A DNA stretch of 64,000 bases, taken from contig CAMIIO010000001.1 of assembly GCA_946221065.1 (NCBI GenBank), forward strand, positions 248,001-312,000, written 5' to 3'. A model generated the notes under the pieces. The model saw only the letters and a program-made list of their open reading frames with translations. It had not been told where the DNA came from and did no database searches. The DNA is from an uncultured Rothia sp. Lineage in GTDB: Bacteria > Actinomycetota > Actinomycetes > Actinomycetales > Micrococcaceae. The number at the start of each line of letters is the position of its first letter. Position 1 is the stretch's first letter. Positions 50,274 through 58,445 of the stretch are shown piece after piece. Made by a program: the position numbers and the translations under genes.

Positions 50274-51020
50274 TTAGGCGATGTATTTAGTTATAGCTGC
50301 TAATGCAAAGCGTGCAGAAACGGGAGCCACCTGATCTACTTCTAGATGAAATACCTGGTCAGCCTGAGGACCACAGAGGTCTGAAATTGCCCGGGTTGCA
50401 ATAAAGGGTACGCCGCGAGAAAAACATACCTGAGCGATAGCAGTGGTTTCCATATCGGTCGATAACCCCTCCGGAAACACCTCGCGCGTATCAGCCACAT
50501 TATGAGCGGTGACAAACGAACCTCCGGCGAGCATCTGACCCTGCCGAACCTCGCCATCAGTTGCAAAACCTCGTACAGCTGCCCGTGCCGCGTCAAGAAG
50601 CTGAGGGTCAGTGAGGAACTTTTCGGGCATCCCCGGCACCTGACCGCGAACATAACCAAAAGCGGTGGCATCGGCATCGGTGTACGTGTACTCGGTGCCC
50701 ACGACAACGTCCCCCACATTCACCGTGGTGTGCAAACCGCCGGCGGTTCCTGCTGAAACGACAACGGTAGGGGCAGAAACAAGCTGTAACGCTGTGGTGA
50801 TAGCGGTAGCGGCATTGACCAAACCGATTCGTGAGCGAACAAGAAGAAGCTGGCGTTCGCCGTCGTCGGTGCGCAGAACCCGTGGATAAAACTCTGCCGC
50901 ACCCACCGAAAAACTCTCTCCTGCTTCTACGGTGAGCTCAAGAAAAGGTGCGGCTTCTTCATCCATAGCTACCTGCACAATGGCAGCGGAATCAAATCCG
51001 GTCAGGATAGGGAGCTCCAC
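50274..51020 (-). CDS. mtnN: 5'-methylthioadenosine/S-adenosylhomocysteine nucleosidase
   Basis: MtnN (Pfs) removes adenine from MTA and SAH; with SAH it makes the substrate of LuxS. The product has GFDSAAIVQVAMDEEAAPFL, the glycine-rich SAGTAGGLHTTVNVGDVVVGTE, FVTAHNVAD, DMETTAIAQVCFSRGVPF (catalytic Glu) and ATRAISDLCGPQ (catalytic Asp). The GTG at 51020 overlaps the luxS TAG stop and has AGGTGAT upstream; a GTG at 51041 inside luxS is an alternative. It is 10 bp from the AKR gene and is translationally coupled to luxS. Confidence 0.94.
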   Translation of the reverse strand: MELPILTGFDSAAIVQVAMDEEAAPFLELTVEAGESFSVGAAEFYPRVLRTDDGERQLLLVRSRIGLVNAATAITTALQLVSAPTVVVSAGTAGGLHTTVNVGDVVVGTEYTYTDADATAFGYVRGQVPGMPEKFLTDPQLLDAARAAVRGFATDGEVRQGQMLAGGSFVTAHNVADTREVFPEGLSTDMETTAIAQVCFSRGVPFIATRAISDLCGPQADQVFHLEVDQVAPVSARFALAAITKYIA

Positions 51021-51478
51021 TATGCCATCACCTGTTCCCACTCATTACGACGGCTCAAAAACTCGCGTACCGCCTCCTGTGCTTCCTGTAACGAATGGTT
51101 AGCACCCCAGCCACACTGCACTTCATTAGCAGCAGGAACTTCAGAAGCACTCAAGAGATCCGTGAAGCTGTCCTCAAGAATAGGCAAAAACTCCTGCGGT
51201 TCAATCCCTAGAGTGAGAGCGTAGAACCCTGTTTGGCACCCCATGGGGCCAAAATCAATCAGCTGATCGGTGTGGTTACGCATGAGCTCGGCGGTAAGGT
51301 GTTCAATTGAGTGAACTGCCTTCATACCCAGGTGGGACTGATTGGGTTGAGTGAAGCGCACGTCATACTTGATGAGGACGTCGCCGCCGGGTAATTCTTT
51401 ACGGTCGGCAATGCGCACATAGGGTGCAGCCACCTTGGTGTGGTCAAGATTGAAAGATTCAACATTCATTTTTTCCAT
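51020..51478 (-). CDS. luxS: S-ribosylhomocysteine lyase
   Basis: LuxS splits S-ribosylhomocysteine into homocysteine and DPD, the precursor of the AI-2 signal. The 152-residue product has NVESFNLDHTKVAAPYVRIA, the metal site HSIEH (56-60), the catalytic Cys 81 in GPMGCQTGFY and the third metal ligand Cys in VQCGWGANHSL. I chose ATG 51478 as the start, which fits the family; the frame runs open upstream to 51613 with no LuxS similarity. It heads the luxS-mtnN-AKR operon, so the detoxification of SAH is encoded as one unit. Confidence 0.96.
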   Translation of the reverse strand: MEKMNVESFNLDHTKVAAPYVRIADRKELPGGDVLIKYDVRFTQPNQSHLGMKAVHSIEHLTAELMRNHTDQLIDFGPMGCQTGFYALTLGIEPQEFLPILEDSFTDLLSASEVPAANEVQCGWGANHSLQEAQEAVREFLSRRNEWEQVMA

Positions 51479-51688
51479 GCCCTTATTCTTTCGTAGATTC
51501 CGGGGCAATGTCATCTTTGACCAAGCTAGCGCGGTATTTATGCTCCAAGCATGACATATAGCGAATAAAACTGGCAGAGGTGCAGGTGAAACTGACAGGG
51601 TGCGATCTACCACGCTTACCGGCGGTTAATGCCGAAATTCGATAGGCTGAAAGAGATGAATTAATGATTCCTTGGAAGGGAGAATAAT

Positions 51689-52006
51689 ATGGGCGTTTTA
51701 GTACCTACTCTGGCGAGCGCAGCTGGCTTGATGGGCGGCTATAAAGTAGCTCGGGTTACCGAAGTGCGTGCGCTAGGTGGCGTAGCGCTGGCAGCTGGCG
51801 GGGTTGTGGCCTTTCGTGGCTGGCAGAAGAACGCAGGTACTGACCGGGCGCTAGCGTTGACCGGTTTGTATCTGGGAAGCTTTGGGTATTCGCACGTGCT
51901 GGCAAAACAAATTGGCGCTTGGCCGGCTGTGTATAGCGTGACGGCGGCAACGGCGGCAGGTTCATTGTTGTTTGGGCGTAAGAAAAAACATCAGCGCCGC
52001 CACTAA
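51689..52006 (+). CDS. Small hydrophobic protein, unknown function
   Basis: The 105-residue product is rich in Ala, Gly and Leu, with two or three weak transmembrane stretches (LASAAGLMGGYKV, ALGGVALAAGGVVAF, YSVTAATAAGSLLFG) and a basic C-terminus (KKKHQRRH). GGAAGGGAGAATAAT precedes the ATG. I recognise no family. It is divergent from luxS and may belong to the group of small actinobacterial membrane proteins without known role. Confidence 0.7.
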   Translation: MGVLVPTLASAAGLMGGYKVARVTEVRALGGVALAAGGVVAFRGWQKNAGTDRALALTGLYLGSFGYSHVLAKQIGAWPAVYSVTAATAAGSLLFGRKKKHQRRH

Positions 52007-52150
52007 TAGCTTATGCGGTGAGGGCGCTGTTTGCTCATTGTCCTCATAGCTCATAACTCATAATTGATGGTGAGCCCGTCTCTTTCCAGCTGTTTCTGGC
52101 TGTGGGAAGGGGCGGGTTCCATTTATGCAGTTTCCCGGCACACCTCCCTC

Positions 52151-52237
52151 CCCGCGTGCGGTACGTACCGCAAAACGAACTTTATCGCGCAATAAATGCG
52201 CGATAAAACACTTTTTACGGTACGTACCGCACGCGGG
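52151..52237. promoter_or_regulatory. Nested inverted repeat with two GGTACGTACC palindromes upstream of amino acid permease
   Basis: The outer arms are a perfect 20-bp inverted repeat (52151-52170 with 52218-52237). Each arm itself contains the palindrome CGGTACGTACCG, so there are two operator-like sites about 59 bp apart. Inside is a second 10-bp stem (TTTATCGCGC...GCGCGATAAA). The element lies about 92 bp before the permease start in the 323-bp spacer 52007-52329, which has no gene. Function is inferred: a dimeric regulator site pair or a large leader hairpin. Confidence 0.75.
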
Positions 52238-52329
52238 ACGTGAATAAATATAGGTTAGAGTGTATTCTTTTACATATATTTTGTTAGTTTCGCCGGCCAC
52301 GGTGACCTACCACATTCAGGAGTGGCGCC

Positions 52330-53730
52330 ATGAATAACGCCCCGGGCGCAGCACAGCGTAGCCCGAAACCCCCCATTAATACGCTCCAGCGCGGGCTCAG
52401 CCTGCGCCACATCCTCTTTATCGCGCTCGGCTCCGCCATCGGCACCGGCCTCTTCTATGGATCAGCCGGAGCAATCTCCCTCGCCGGCCCGTCCGTCATC
52501 CTGGCATACATCATCGGCGGCGGCGCCGTCTTTATGGTCATGCGAGCCATGGGAGAAATGGCGCTAGCCCACCCGCTCGCCGGCGCTTTTTCTGAATACG
52601 CCACTCGATACCTCGGTCCCTGGGCGGGATTCACCACCGGATGGACCTATGCCTTCGAAATGGCGCTCGTCGCTATCGCAGATGTCACCGCATTTGCCGT
52701 CTATATGCAATTTTGGTTCCCAAACTCATCATCCTGGATCTGGATTGTGTTAGTTCTAGTCATCATCCTCTCCATTAACCTGGTGCAGGTTAAAGCTTTC
52801 GGCGAGAGCGAATTCTGGTTCACCCTTATTAAAGTCGCGACCATTATCGCCATGATTATCGGTGGTATCATCCTCATGATTCTTGGCGTCAGCACCACCG
52901 GAAACTCCACCGCGAGCGTGGCAAATCTGTGGCAGCACGGCGGGTTTTTTGCCAACGGAATCGGTGGGTTTATTGCGTGCTTTACCGTGGTCATGTTCGC
53001 CTTTGGTGGCATCGAAACCATCGGTATTGCGGCCGGAGAAGCCGAAGATCCCCGCAGGTCAATCCCGCGCGCCGTGAACACCACCCCCGTGCGTATTCTG
53101 CTGTTCTACGTTTTGGCGCTCGCCGTGATTATGTCCCTTATGCCCTGGAATACCATTGACGGTGAAACCTCACCCTTTGTCCAGATTTTCAGTGCCCTGG
53201 CGATTCCTGCTGCAGCGCACGTACTTAATTTTGTGATTTTGACGGCGGCGCTCTCGGCTATTAACGCGGACGTCTACGGTGCCGGTCGCATGCTGTATGG
53301 CTTGGCGCAGCAGCGTATGGCTCCGGCTTCCTTTACCCAAACCGATCGCCGCGGCGCACCGTATATGACCGTAGTGTGCATGGGGATTGTGCTGGTAGTG
53401 GGTGTGTTGGTAAATGTTTTCTTTGAAAACGCTTTCTTGGTGATCGCTTCGCTGGCTACTTTTGCCACCGTAATGGTGTGGATAATGATTCTTTTCTCTC
53501 ACATTGCGTTTAAGCGTGAGCTTGCCCGCAAGGGTGCGGTCAGTGATTTCCCGAGCCCCGGTTGGCCGTGGGCTTCGTATCTGGCGTTAGCGTTCATGCT
53601 GGGTATTATTGTGCAATTTGCGTTCTTTGCAGATACTCGTTTGGCGCTGGTGGTAGGGGCTATCTGGTGCATTGTGCTGGTGATTATTTATCGGTTAATG
53701 CAGGTTTCCAAAGAGGCTGTTAAGAAATAG
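52330..53730 (+). CDS. Amino acid permease (APC superfamily)
   Basis: The 466-residue integral membrane protein has twelve predicted helices and the amino acid permease signature QRGLSLRHILFIALGSAIGTGLFYGSAGAI, with FAFGGIETIGIAAGEAEDPRRSIPRAVN in the middle. This is the AAT family (AroP/ProY/AnsP/GabP type); substrate choice among neutral or aromatic amino acids cannot be told. The start is ATG 52330, preceded by AGGAGTGGCGCC. The spacer upstream holds a nested palindromic element that probably regulates it. A long terminator hairpin follows. Confidence 0.93.
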   Translation: MNNAPGAAQRSPKPPINTLQRGLSLRHILFIALGSAIGTGLFYGSAGAISLAGPSVILAYIIGGGAVFMVMRAMGEMALAHPLAGAFSEYATRYLGPWAGFTTGWTYAFEMALVAIADVTAFAVYMQFWFPNSSSWIWIVLVLVIILSINLVQVKAFGESEFWFTLIKVATIIAMIIGGIILMILGVSTTGNSTASVANLWQHGGFFANGIGGFIACFTVVMFAFGGIETIGIAAGEAEDPRRSIPRAVNTTPVRILLFYVLALAVIMSLMPWNTIDGETSPFVQIFSALAIPAAAHVLNFVILTAALSAINADVYGAGRMLYGLAQQRMAPASFTQTDRRGAPYMTVVCMGIVLVVGVLVNVFFENAFLVIASLATFATVMVWIMILFSHIAFKRELARKGAVSDFPSPGWPWASYLALAFMLGIIVQFAFFADTRLALVVGAIWCIVLVIIYRLMQVSKEAVKK

Positions 53731-53743
53731 CTTCTCTGGCGGG

Positions 53744-53835
53744 AAAGAGAGGGAAGCGCTGTTGTAAAGATATCGAGTCTGCCGATCTTTCGATAGAGCA
53801 CACCGGATATCTAGCTACCAGCTCTTCCCTCTCTT
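53744..53835 (+). terminator. Long hairpin terminator after permease
   Basis: AAAGAGAGGGAAG (53744-53756) pairs perfectly with CTTCCCTCTCTTT (53823-53835) across a 66-nt loop that has further internal pairing (AGATATC...GATATCT). Confidence 0.65.
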
Positions 53836-53891
53836 TGTTCTATACGGTAAAGTAGCGAAAGTATGACTGCAGTCCGTGGTTGTCATACCTC

Positions 53892-53945
53892 CAGCGAAAA
53901 ACGTGTTTTGACGCTGCGTACCCGCCAGCAAAAATGTTGGGCGGG
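53892..53945 (+). other. Structured rpsO leader, two hairpins
   Basis: CAGCG/CGCTG with an inner AAAA/TTTT stem (53892-53916) and CCCGCC/GGCGGG (53921-53945) form adjacent hairpins just before rpsO. Such leaders can mediate S15 autoregulation in other bacteria; here this is inferred. Confidence 0.5.
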
Positions 53946-53978
53946 CCGATACACGGCACTAACTCTAGGAGTTAAACA

Positions 53979-54248
53979 GTGGCACTGGATCCCGCAATCA
54001 AGCAGGAAATCATCAAGGAATATGCAACTTCTGAGGGCGACACCGGTTCACCTGAGGTGCAGATTGCAGTTCTGACTCGTCGTATTTCCGATCTGACCGA
54101 ACACCTGAAGTTCCACAAGCACGATCACCACTCACGTCGTGGCCTGATGATCCTTGTTGGTCGTCGCCGCAACATGCTGAGCTACTTGAAGCGTGTAGAC
54201 ATCGAACGCTACCGCGCACTCATTGAGCGCCTCGGTATCCGCCGATAA
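53979..54248 (+). CDS. rpsO: 30S ribosomal protein S15
   Basis: S15 is a primary 16S rRNA-binding protein of the 30S platform. The 89 residues are the full family length, with DPAIKQEIIKEYATSEGDTGSPEVQIAVLTRRISDLTEHLKFHKHDHHSRRGLMILVGRRR. The start is GTG 53979, with TAGGAGTTAAACA upstream. It lies ahead of pnp as in Streptomyces and E. coli. Confidence 0.98.
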   Translation: MALDPAIKQEIIKEYATSEGDTGSPEVQIAVLTRRISDLTEHLKFHKHDHHSRRGLMILVGRRRNMLSYLKRVDIERYRALIERLGIRR

Positions 54249-54338
54249 TTTTTGTTCGTGAGGGTGGCATTACTTCCCAACAATTCGATACGATCGAAGA
54301 GTGAGGAAAGGTGCCGCCCTTTCGCTCACCCGGGCAAA

Positions 54339-54347
54339 TTATCCACA
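54339..54347 (+). promoter_or_regulatory. DnaA-box-like site between rpsO and pnp
   Basis: TTATCCACA matches the DnaA box exactly. A single site may be chance. Confidence 0.25.
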
Positions 54348-54433
54348 CTGAGGAAGTATTTGCCTCTTGTACTTAGATAGAAAGTGGGATGTAGCGTAAG
54401 TATTCGCTACCCACTCAACACCCTCACATTTTT

Positions 54434-54542
54434 CTTCGCTATCACAACCCGCGGTCCTCGGTGGAAATCGGCGGAGCCTTACCCCTCAGCTAGGGGAAAG
54501 GTTGCGATAGTTTCCATCGGAGATCGACGTTGGATAGCGAAG
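54434..54542 (+). other. Long-range stem in the pnp leader, possible RNase III site
   Basis: CTTCGCTATC (54434-54443) pairs perfectly with GATAGCGAAG (54533-54542), enclosing about 90 nt with further helices. It lies in the 330-bp rpsO-pnp spacer (54249-54578), which also holds a smaller hairpin at about 54301-54329. In E. coli and Streptomyces the rpsO-pnp region is cut by RNase III and pnp autoregulates through it. That this structure plays the same role is inferred. No gene is seen in the spacer. Confidence 0.55.
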
Positions 54543-54578
54543 AGAAGTGAATGAGGCATTCACAGAATTGGAGGAACC

Positions 54579-56816
54579 TTGGAAGGTCCCGAAATTAAAT
54601 TTGCAGAAGCAATCATCGACAACGGCAAGTACGGTCAGCGTACTGTCCGCTTTGAAACCGGACGTCTTGCGCAGCAGGCAGCCGGTTCTGCTCTCGTCAC
54701 CATTGACGAAGACACCACCTTGCTCTCTGCTACCGCTATTGGCAAGAGCCCGCGTGAAGGTTTTGACTTCTTCCCGCTGACCGTAGACGTTGAAGAGCGT
54801 ATGTATGCAGCCGGTAAGATTCCCGGTTCGTTCTTCCGTCGTGAGGGTCGCCCCTCAACTGAGGCTATCCTTGCGTGCCGTCTGATTGACCGTCCGTTGC
54901 GTCCTGCCTTTACTAAGGGCATTCGCAATGAGGTGCAGGTAGTGGTTACTGTATTGACCATTGACCCGGACGAAATTTACAACACCGTTGCTATTAACGC
55001 GGCGTCTTGCTCTACCGTGCTTTCCGGTGCGCCGTTCTCCGGCCCTGTCGGTGGCGTTCGTGTGGCACTTATTGATGGCCAGTGGGTATGCTTCCCCAAG
55101 TACTCTCAGCTTGCAGAGGCTACTTTCGATATGGCGGTTGCAGGTCGTATTGTGACCAAGGCAGACGGCACCGAAGATGTAGCTATCATGATGGTTGAGG
55201 CAGAAGCCCCCGACAACACCTGGAACCTGGTAAAGGAACAGGGCAAGCAGGCTCCTACCGAAGAAATCGTGGCTGAAGGCCTTGAAGCAGCTAAGCCTTT
55301 CATCAAGGCGCTGTGCGAGGCTCAGCTTGCGCTCAAGGAAGAAGCTGGCAAGGAACCCCTGGATTTGCCGTTCTTTGGCTCCCACGGCGATGACGTCGAC
55401 GCCGCAGTGCGCGAATACGCTCAGCAGAAGATTGTGGACGTGTACTCCATCGCTGGCAAGCAGGAGCGCGAAGAAGCTTCTGCCGCCTTGCAACAGGAAA
55501 TCCTTGAAGCTCTTGCCGGTGAAGGTAAGGAATTTGAAGGTCGCGAAGACGAAGTTAACGCTGCGTTTAATGCTCTGACCAAGCACACCGTGCGCCAGCG
55601 TATTTTGACCGAGCAGGTGCGTATTGACGGTCGCGGTTTGACTGATATTCGCCAGCTCACCGCAGAGGTAGAGGTGCTACCTCGTGTACACGGCTCGGCA
55701 ATTTTTGAGCGCGGTGAAACCCAGATTATGGGTGTGACCACCTTGAATATGCTCAAGCTAGAGCAACAACTGGATTCACTGTACCCGGTGAAGTCCAAGC
55801 GTTACATCCACCACTATAACTTCCCGCCGTATTCCACCGGGGAGACCGGTCGTGTGGGTTCGCCCAAGCGTCGCGAAATCGGTCACGGTGCTTTGGCTGA
55901 ACGCGCACTGGTTCCTGTTCTGCCTACTCGTGAGGAATTCCCTTACGCTATCCGTCAGGTTTCGGAAGCTCTGGGTTCTAATGGTTCTACCTCGATGGGC
56001 TCCGTCTGTGCTTCCACCTTGTCCTTGCTGAATGCTGGTGTGCCTCTGCGCGCGCCCGTTGCCGGCATTGCTATGGGTCTAGTTTCGGATGAGGTTGACG
56101 GCGAGACTCGCTACGCGGCACTGACCGATATTCTCGGCGCTGAAGATGCCCTAGGCGATATGGACTTCAAGGTGGCGGGAACCTCCGAGTTCGTGACCGC
56201 AATCCAGCTGGACACCAAGCTTGATGGTATTCCCGCTTCGGTGTTGGCTGCTGCGCTGACTCAGGCTCGCGAGGCTCGTTTGCACATTCTTGAGGTGCTG
56301 ACCTCTGCCATTGACGCTCCCGATGAGATGAGCGATTTCGCTCCTCGCGTGATTTCCGTGAATGTACCTGTTTCTAAGATTGGTGAGGTCATTGGCCCCA
56401 AGGGCAAGATGATTAACCAGATTCAGGAAGATACCGGCACCGATATTTCTATCGAGGACGATGGCACCGTGTACATTGGCGCGGTTGACGGTTCCTCCGC
56501 AGAAGCAGCTCGCGCGGCAATTAATGCGATTGCTAACCCGCAGGTTCCCGAGGTTGGCGAGCGCTACCTTGGTACTGTCGTCAAGACCACCTCTTTTGGC
56601 GCGTTCGTTTCGCTGACTCCCGGTAAGGACGGTCTGTTGCACGTTACCGAGTTGCGTAAGCTTAACGACGGTAAGCGCGTGAATGAGGTTGAGGACGTTG
56701 TCTCTGTGGGTCAGAAGGTTCAGGTTGAAATCACTAAGATTGACGATCGCGGTAAGCTTTCGCTCTCTCCCGTGACCGCAGATTCCGAAGAATCTTCCGA
56801 AGATTCTGAGGACTAA
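54579..56816 (+). CDS. pnp: Polyribonucleotide nucleotidyltransferase
   Basis: PNPase degrades RNA by phosphorolysis and can add tails. The 745-residue product has two RNase PH domains (first with FFPLTVDVEERMYAAGKIPGSFFRREGRP; second with MGSVCASTLSLLNAGVPLRAPVAGIAMGL and GDMDFKVAGT) separated by an alpha-helical domain. The KH domain (VPVSKIGEVIGPKGKMINQIQEDTGTDISIEDDG) and the S1 domain (YLGTVVKTTSFGAFVSLTPGKDGLLHVTEL) follow. The TTG start has GGAGG at 54570-54574. The acidic C-terminal tail is short. A terminator follows. Confidence 0.97.
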   Translation: MEGPEIKFAEAIIDNGKYGQRTVRFETGRLAQQAAGSALVTIDEDTTLLSATAIGKSPREGFDFFPLTVDVEERMYAAGKIPGSFFRREGRPSTEAILACRLIDRPLRPAFTKGIRNEVQVVVTVLTIDPDEIYNTVAINAASCSTVLSGAPFSGPVGGVRVALIDGQWVCFPKYSQLAEATFDMAVAGRIVTKADGTEDVAIMMVEAEAPDNTWNLVKEQGKQAPTEEIVAEGLEAAKPFIKALCEAQLALKEEAGKEPLDLPFFGSHGDDVDAAVREYAQQKIVDVYSIAGKQEREEASAALQQEILEALAGEGKEFEGREDEVNAAFNALTKHTVRQRILTEQVRIDGRGLTDIRQLTAEVEVLPRVHGSAIFERGETQIMGVTTLNMLKLEQQLDSLYPVKSKRYIHHYNFPPYSTGETGRVGSPKRREIGHGALAERALVPVLPTREEFPYAIRQVSEALGSNGSTSMGSVCASTLSLLNAGVPLRAPVAGIAMGLVSDEVDGETRYAALTDILGAEDALGDMDFKVAGTSEFVTAIQLDTKLDGIPASVLAAALTQAREARLHILEVLTSAIDAPDEMSDFAPRVISVNVPVSKIGEVIGPKGKMINQIQEDTGTDISIEDDGTVYIGAVDGSSAEAARAAINAIANPQVPEVGERYLGTVVKTTSFGAFVSLTPGKDGLLHVTELRKLNDGKRVNEVEDVVSVGQKVQVEITKIDDRGKLSLSPVTADSEESSEDSED

Positions 56817-56874
56817 GAGCCTCTGCTGAGAAAGCGAGCGGTATAAACGCCGTAGCTTCTTAGAGTAACGGTGA

Positions 56875-56924
56875 AAAGCCCCCCGGGGACGGTACATGAT
56901 GTGTGCCGCACCCGGGGGCTTTCT
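56875..56924 (+). terminator. Terminator after pnp
   Basis: AAAGCCCCCCGGG (from 56875) pairs with CCCGGGGGCTTT (about 56911-56922) around a loop of about 20 nt, followed by C and T's. Confidence 0.8.
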
Positions 56925-57004
56925 ATGTGCTGTTCGGTAGGGCTGGTAGAGGGTTGCAGGTAGACTGTGGGGAAGACTTGTGTTCCTCTGTCCTAAGGAT
57001 TTTT

Positions 57005-58336
57005 ATGCCTATTGTGTTGCCCACTGATCTTGGTAGTCTCGCTGAGGAGCTGGATTATGAGCGTGGCAGACTCATTGAGTCCGGTGATGGCGGTAATGAG
57101 GTTCGCCGTTCGGTGCTCCCCGGCGGTATTCGTGTGATTACCGAGCGTATGCCTTCATTGCACAGCGTAACCCTAGGGTTTTGGGTAGGGGTTGGTTCGC
57201 GTGATGAGCAGCCCGGTATGTTAGGTTCCACGCACTTTTTGGAGCACCTGTTATTCAAGGGTACTCAGCAGCGTTCGGCGTTGGACATTGCGGAGGCCTT
57301 TGACGCTGTGGGAGGTGAGTCGAATGCACTCACCGCGAAGGAACATACTTGCTATTATGCTCGGGTGCTCAACGATGACATTGCGATGGCGGTGGATGTG
57401 CTGGCGGATATGGTCTCCGATGCGGTGCTGGATCCGGATTTGCTGGAGCAGGAGCGCGGGGTGATTCTTGAGGAGCTGGCAATGGACCAGGATGATCCTA
57501 CCGATGTGGCTTTTGAGAATTTTGTGGAGCAGCTAATGGGCGAGCACTCGCTGGGGCGGCCGATTGGTGGTACTCCGGAAGAGATTCGTGCGGTGCCGCG
57601 TCAGGCGGTGTGGGATCACTATCAGAGGTTTTATACGCCGGATCGTCTGGTGATTTCTGCTGCCGGTGGTTTGGAACATTCGCAGATTGTGCGTCTGGTG
57701 TTGGATTCGCTGTCTCGGCGTGGCTGGGATTTGCCGGAAGGGGTGGCTCCGGAGGCGCGGCGTGTACGTCGGCTGAGCGAGATTACTCCCGGTGCCGAGC
57801 TGCGGGAGTTGGAGAAGGGCTTTGAACAGACCAATATTGTGATGGGCTGTCCGAGCATTATCTCCGGTGATGAGCGTCGTTTTGCGATGAGCGTGTTGAA
57901 CTCGGCGTTAGGTGGTGGAATGTCTTCCCGCCTATTTCAGGAAATCCGTGAGAAGCGCGGTTTGGCGTATTCTACCTTCTCGTTCTCTGGATCGTATTCG
58001 GATGCCGGTTACTTTGGTATGTACGCGGGGTGTATGCCGTCAAAAACGGTGCAGGTGCAGGAGTTGATGACGGCGGAGTTCGCTAAGGTGGCTCGTGATG
58101 GGCTGAGAGAGACGGAGCTGAAGAAGGTGGTGGGGCAGCTGGGTGGTGCTACCGTGATGGGCTCGGAGGACGCCGGCTCACGGATGAGCCGGTTAGGTCG
58201 TGCCGAGCTGGATTCGGGTAAGTTCACCAGTTTGGATGAGCTTTTAGAGGGTATTCGTGCCGTTACCTTAGAGGACGTGCATGAGTTGGCTTCTTGGCTT
58301 GCCGAACAGCAGATGGTTACTACGATCGTGCGCTAG
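57005..58336 (+). CDS. M16 family zinc metallopeptidase (processing protease-like)
   Basis: The 443-residue protein is an insulinase-type M16 peptidase. The inverted zinc motif HxxEH is in GSTHFLEHLLFKGTQQRS, and the downstream Glu ligand is in the ...LEELAMDQDDP helix. The second half (about 215-443) is the non-catalytic M16 domain with YQRFYTPDRLVISAAGG. M16 peptidases cleave small peptides; in actinobacteria this gene follows pnp. The frame extends upstream to 56903, but ATG 57005 has AAGGAT before it and matches homologues. Confidence 0.93.
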   Translation: MPIVLPTDLGSLAEELDYERGRLIESGDGGNEVRRSVLPGGIRVITERMPSLHSVTLGFWVGVGSRDEQPGMLGSTHFLEHLLFKGTQQRSALDIAEAFDAVGGESNALTAKEHTCYYARVLNDDIAMAVDVLADMVSDAVLDPDLLEQERGVILEELAMDQDDPTDVAFENFVEQLMGEHSLGRPIGGTPEEIRAVPRQAVWDHYQRFYTPDRLVISAAGGLEHSQIVRLVLDSLSRRGWDLPEGVAPEARRVRRLSEITPGAELRELEKGFEQTNIVMGCPSIISGDERRFAMSVLNSALGGGMSSRLFQEIREKRGLAYSTFSFSGSYSDAGYFGMYAGCMPSKTVQVQELMTAEFAKVARDGLRETELKKVVGQLGGATVMGSEDAGSRMSRLGRAELDSGKFTSLDELLEGIRAVTLEDVHELASWLAEQQMVTTIVR

Positions 58337-58359
58337 GGGAGTCCGCCGTACCACTAGTT

Positions 58360-58413
58360 AAAGCGGGGTATCGCTTCTTTGACTCTCTGAATAAAGAAGC
58401 GATACCCCGCTTT
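58360..58413. terminator. Bidirectional terminator between M16 peptidase and acyltransferase
   Basis: A perfect 21-bp stem (58360-58380 with 58393-58413) with a 12-nt loop lies between the two convergent genes. Confidence 0.93.
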
Positions 58414-58445
58414 AGCATGGGGAGGGAGAACTGTGCCGAGTCTTT

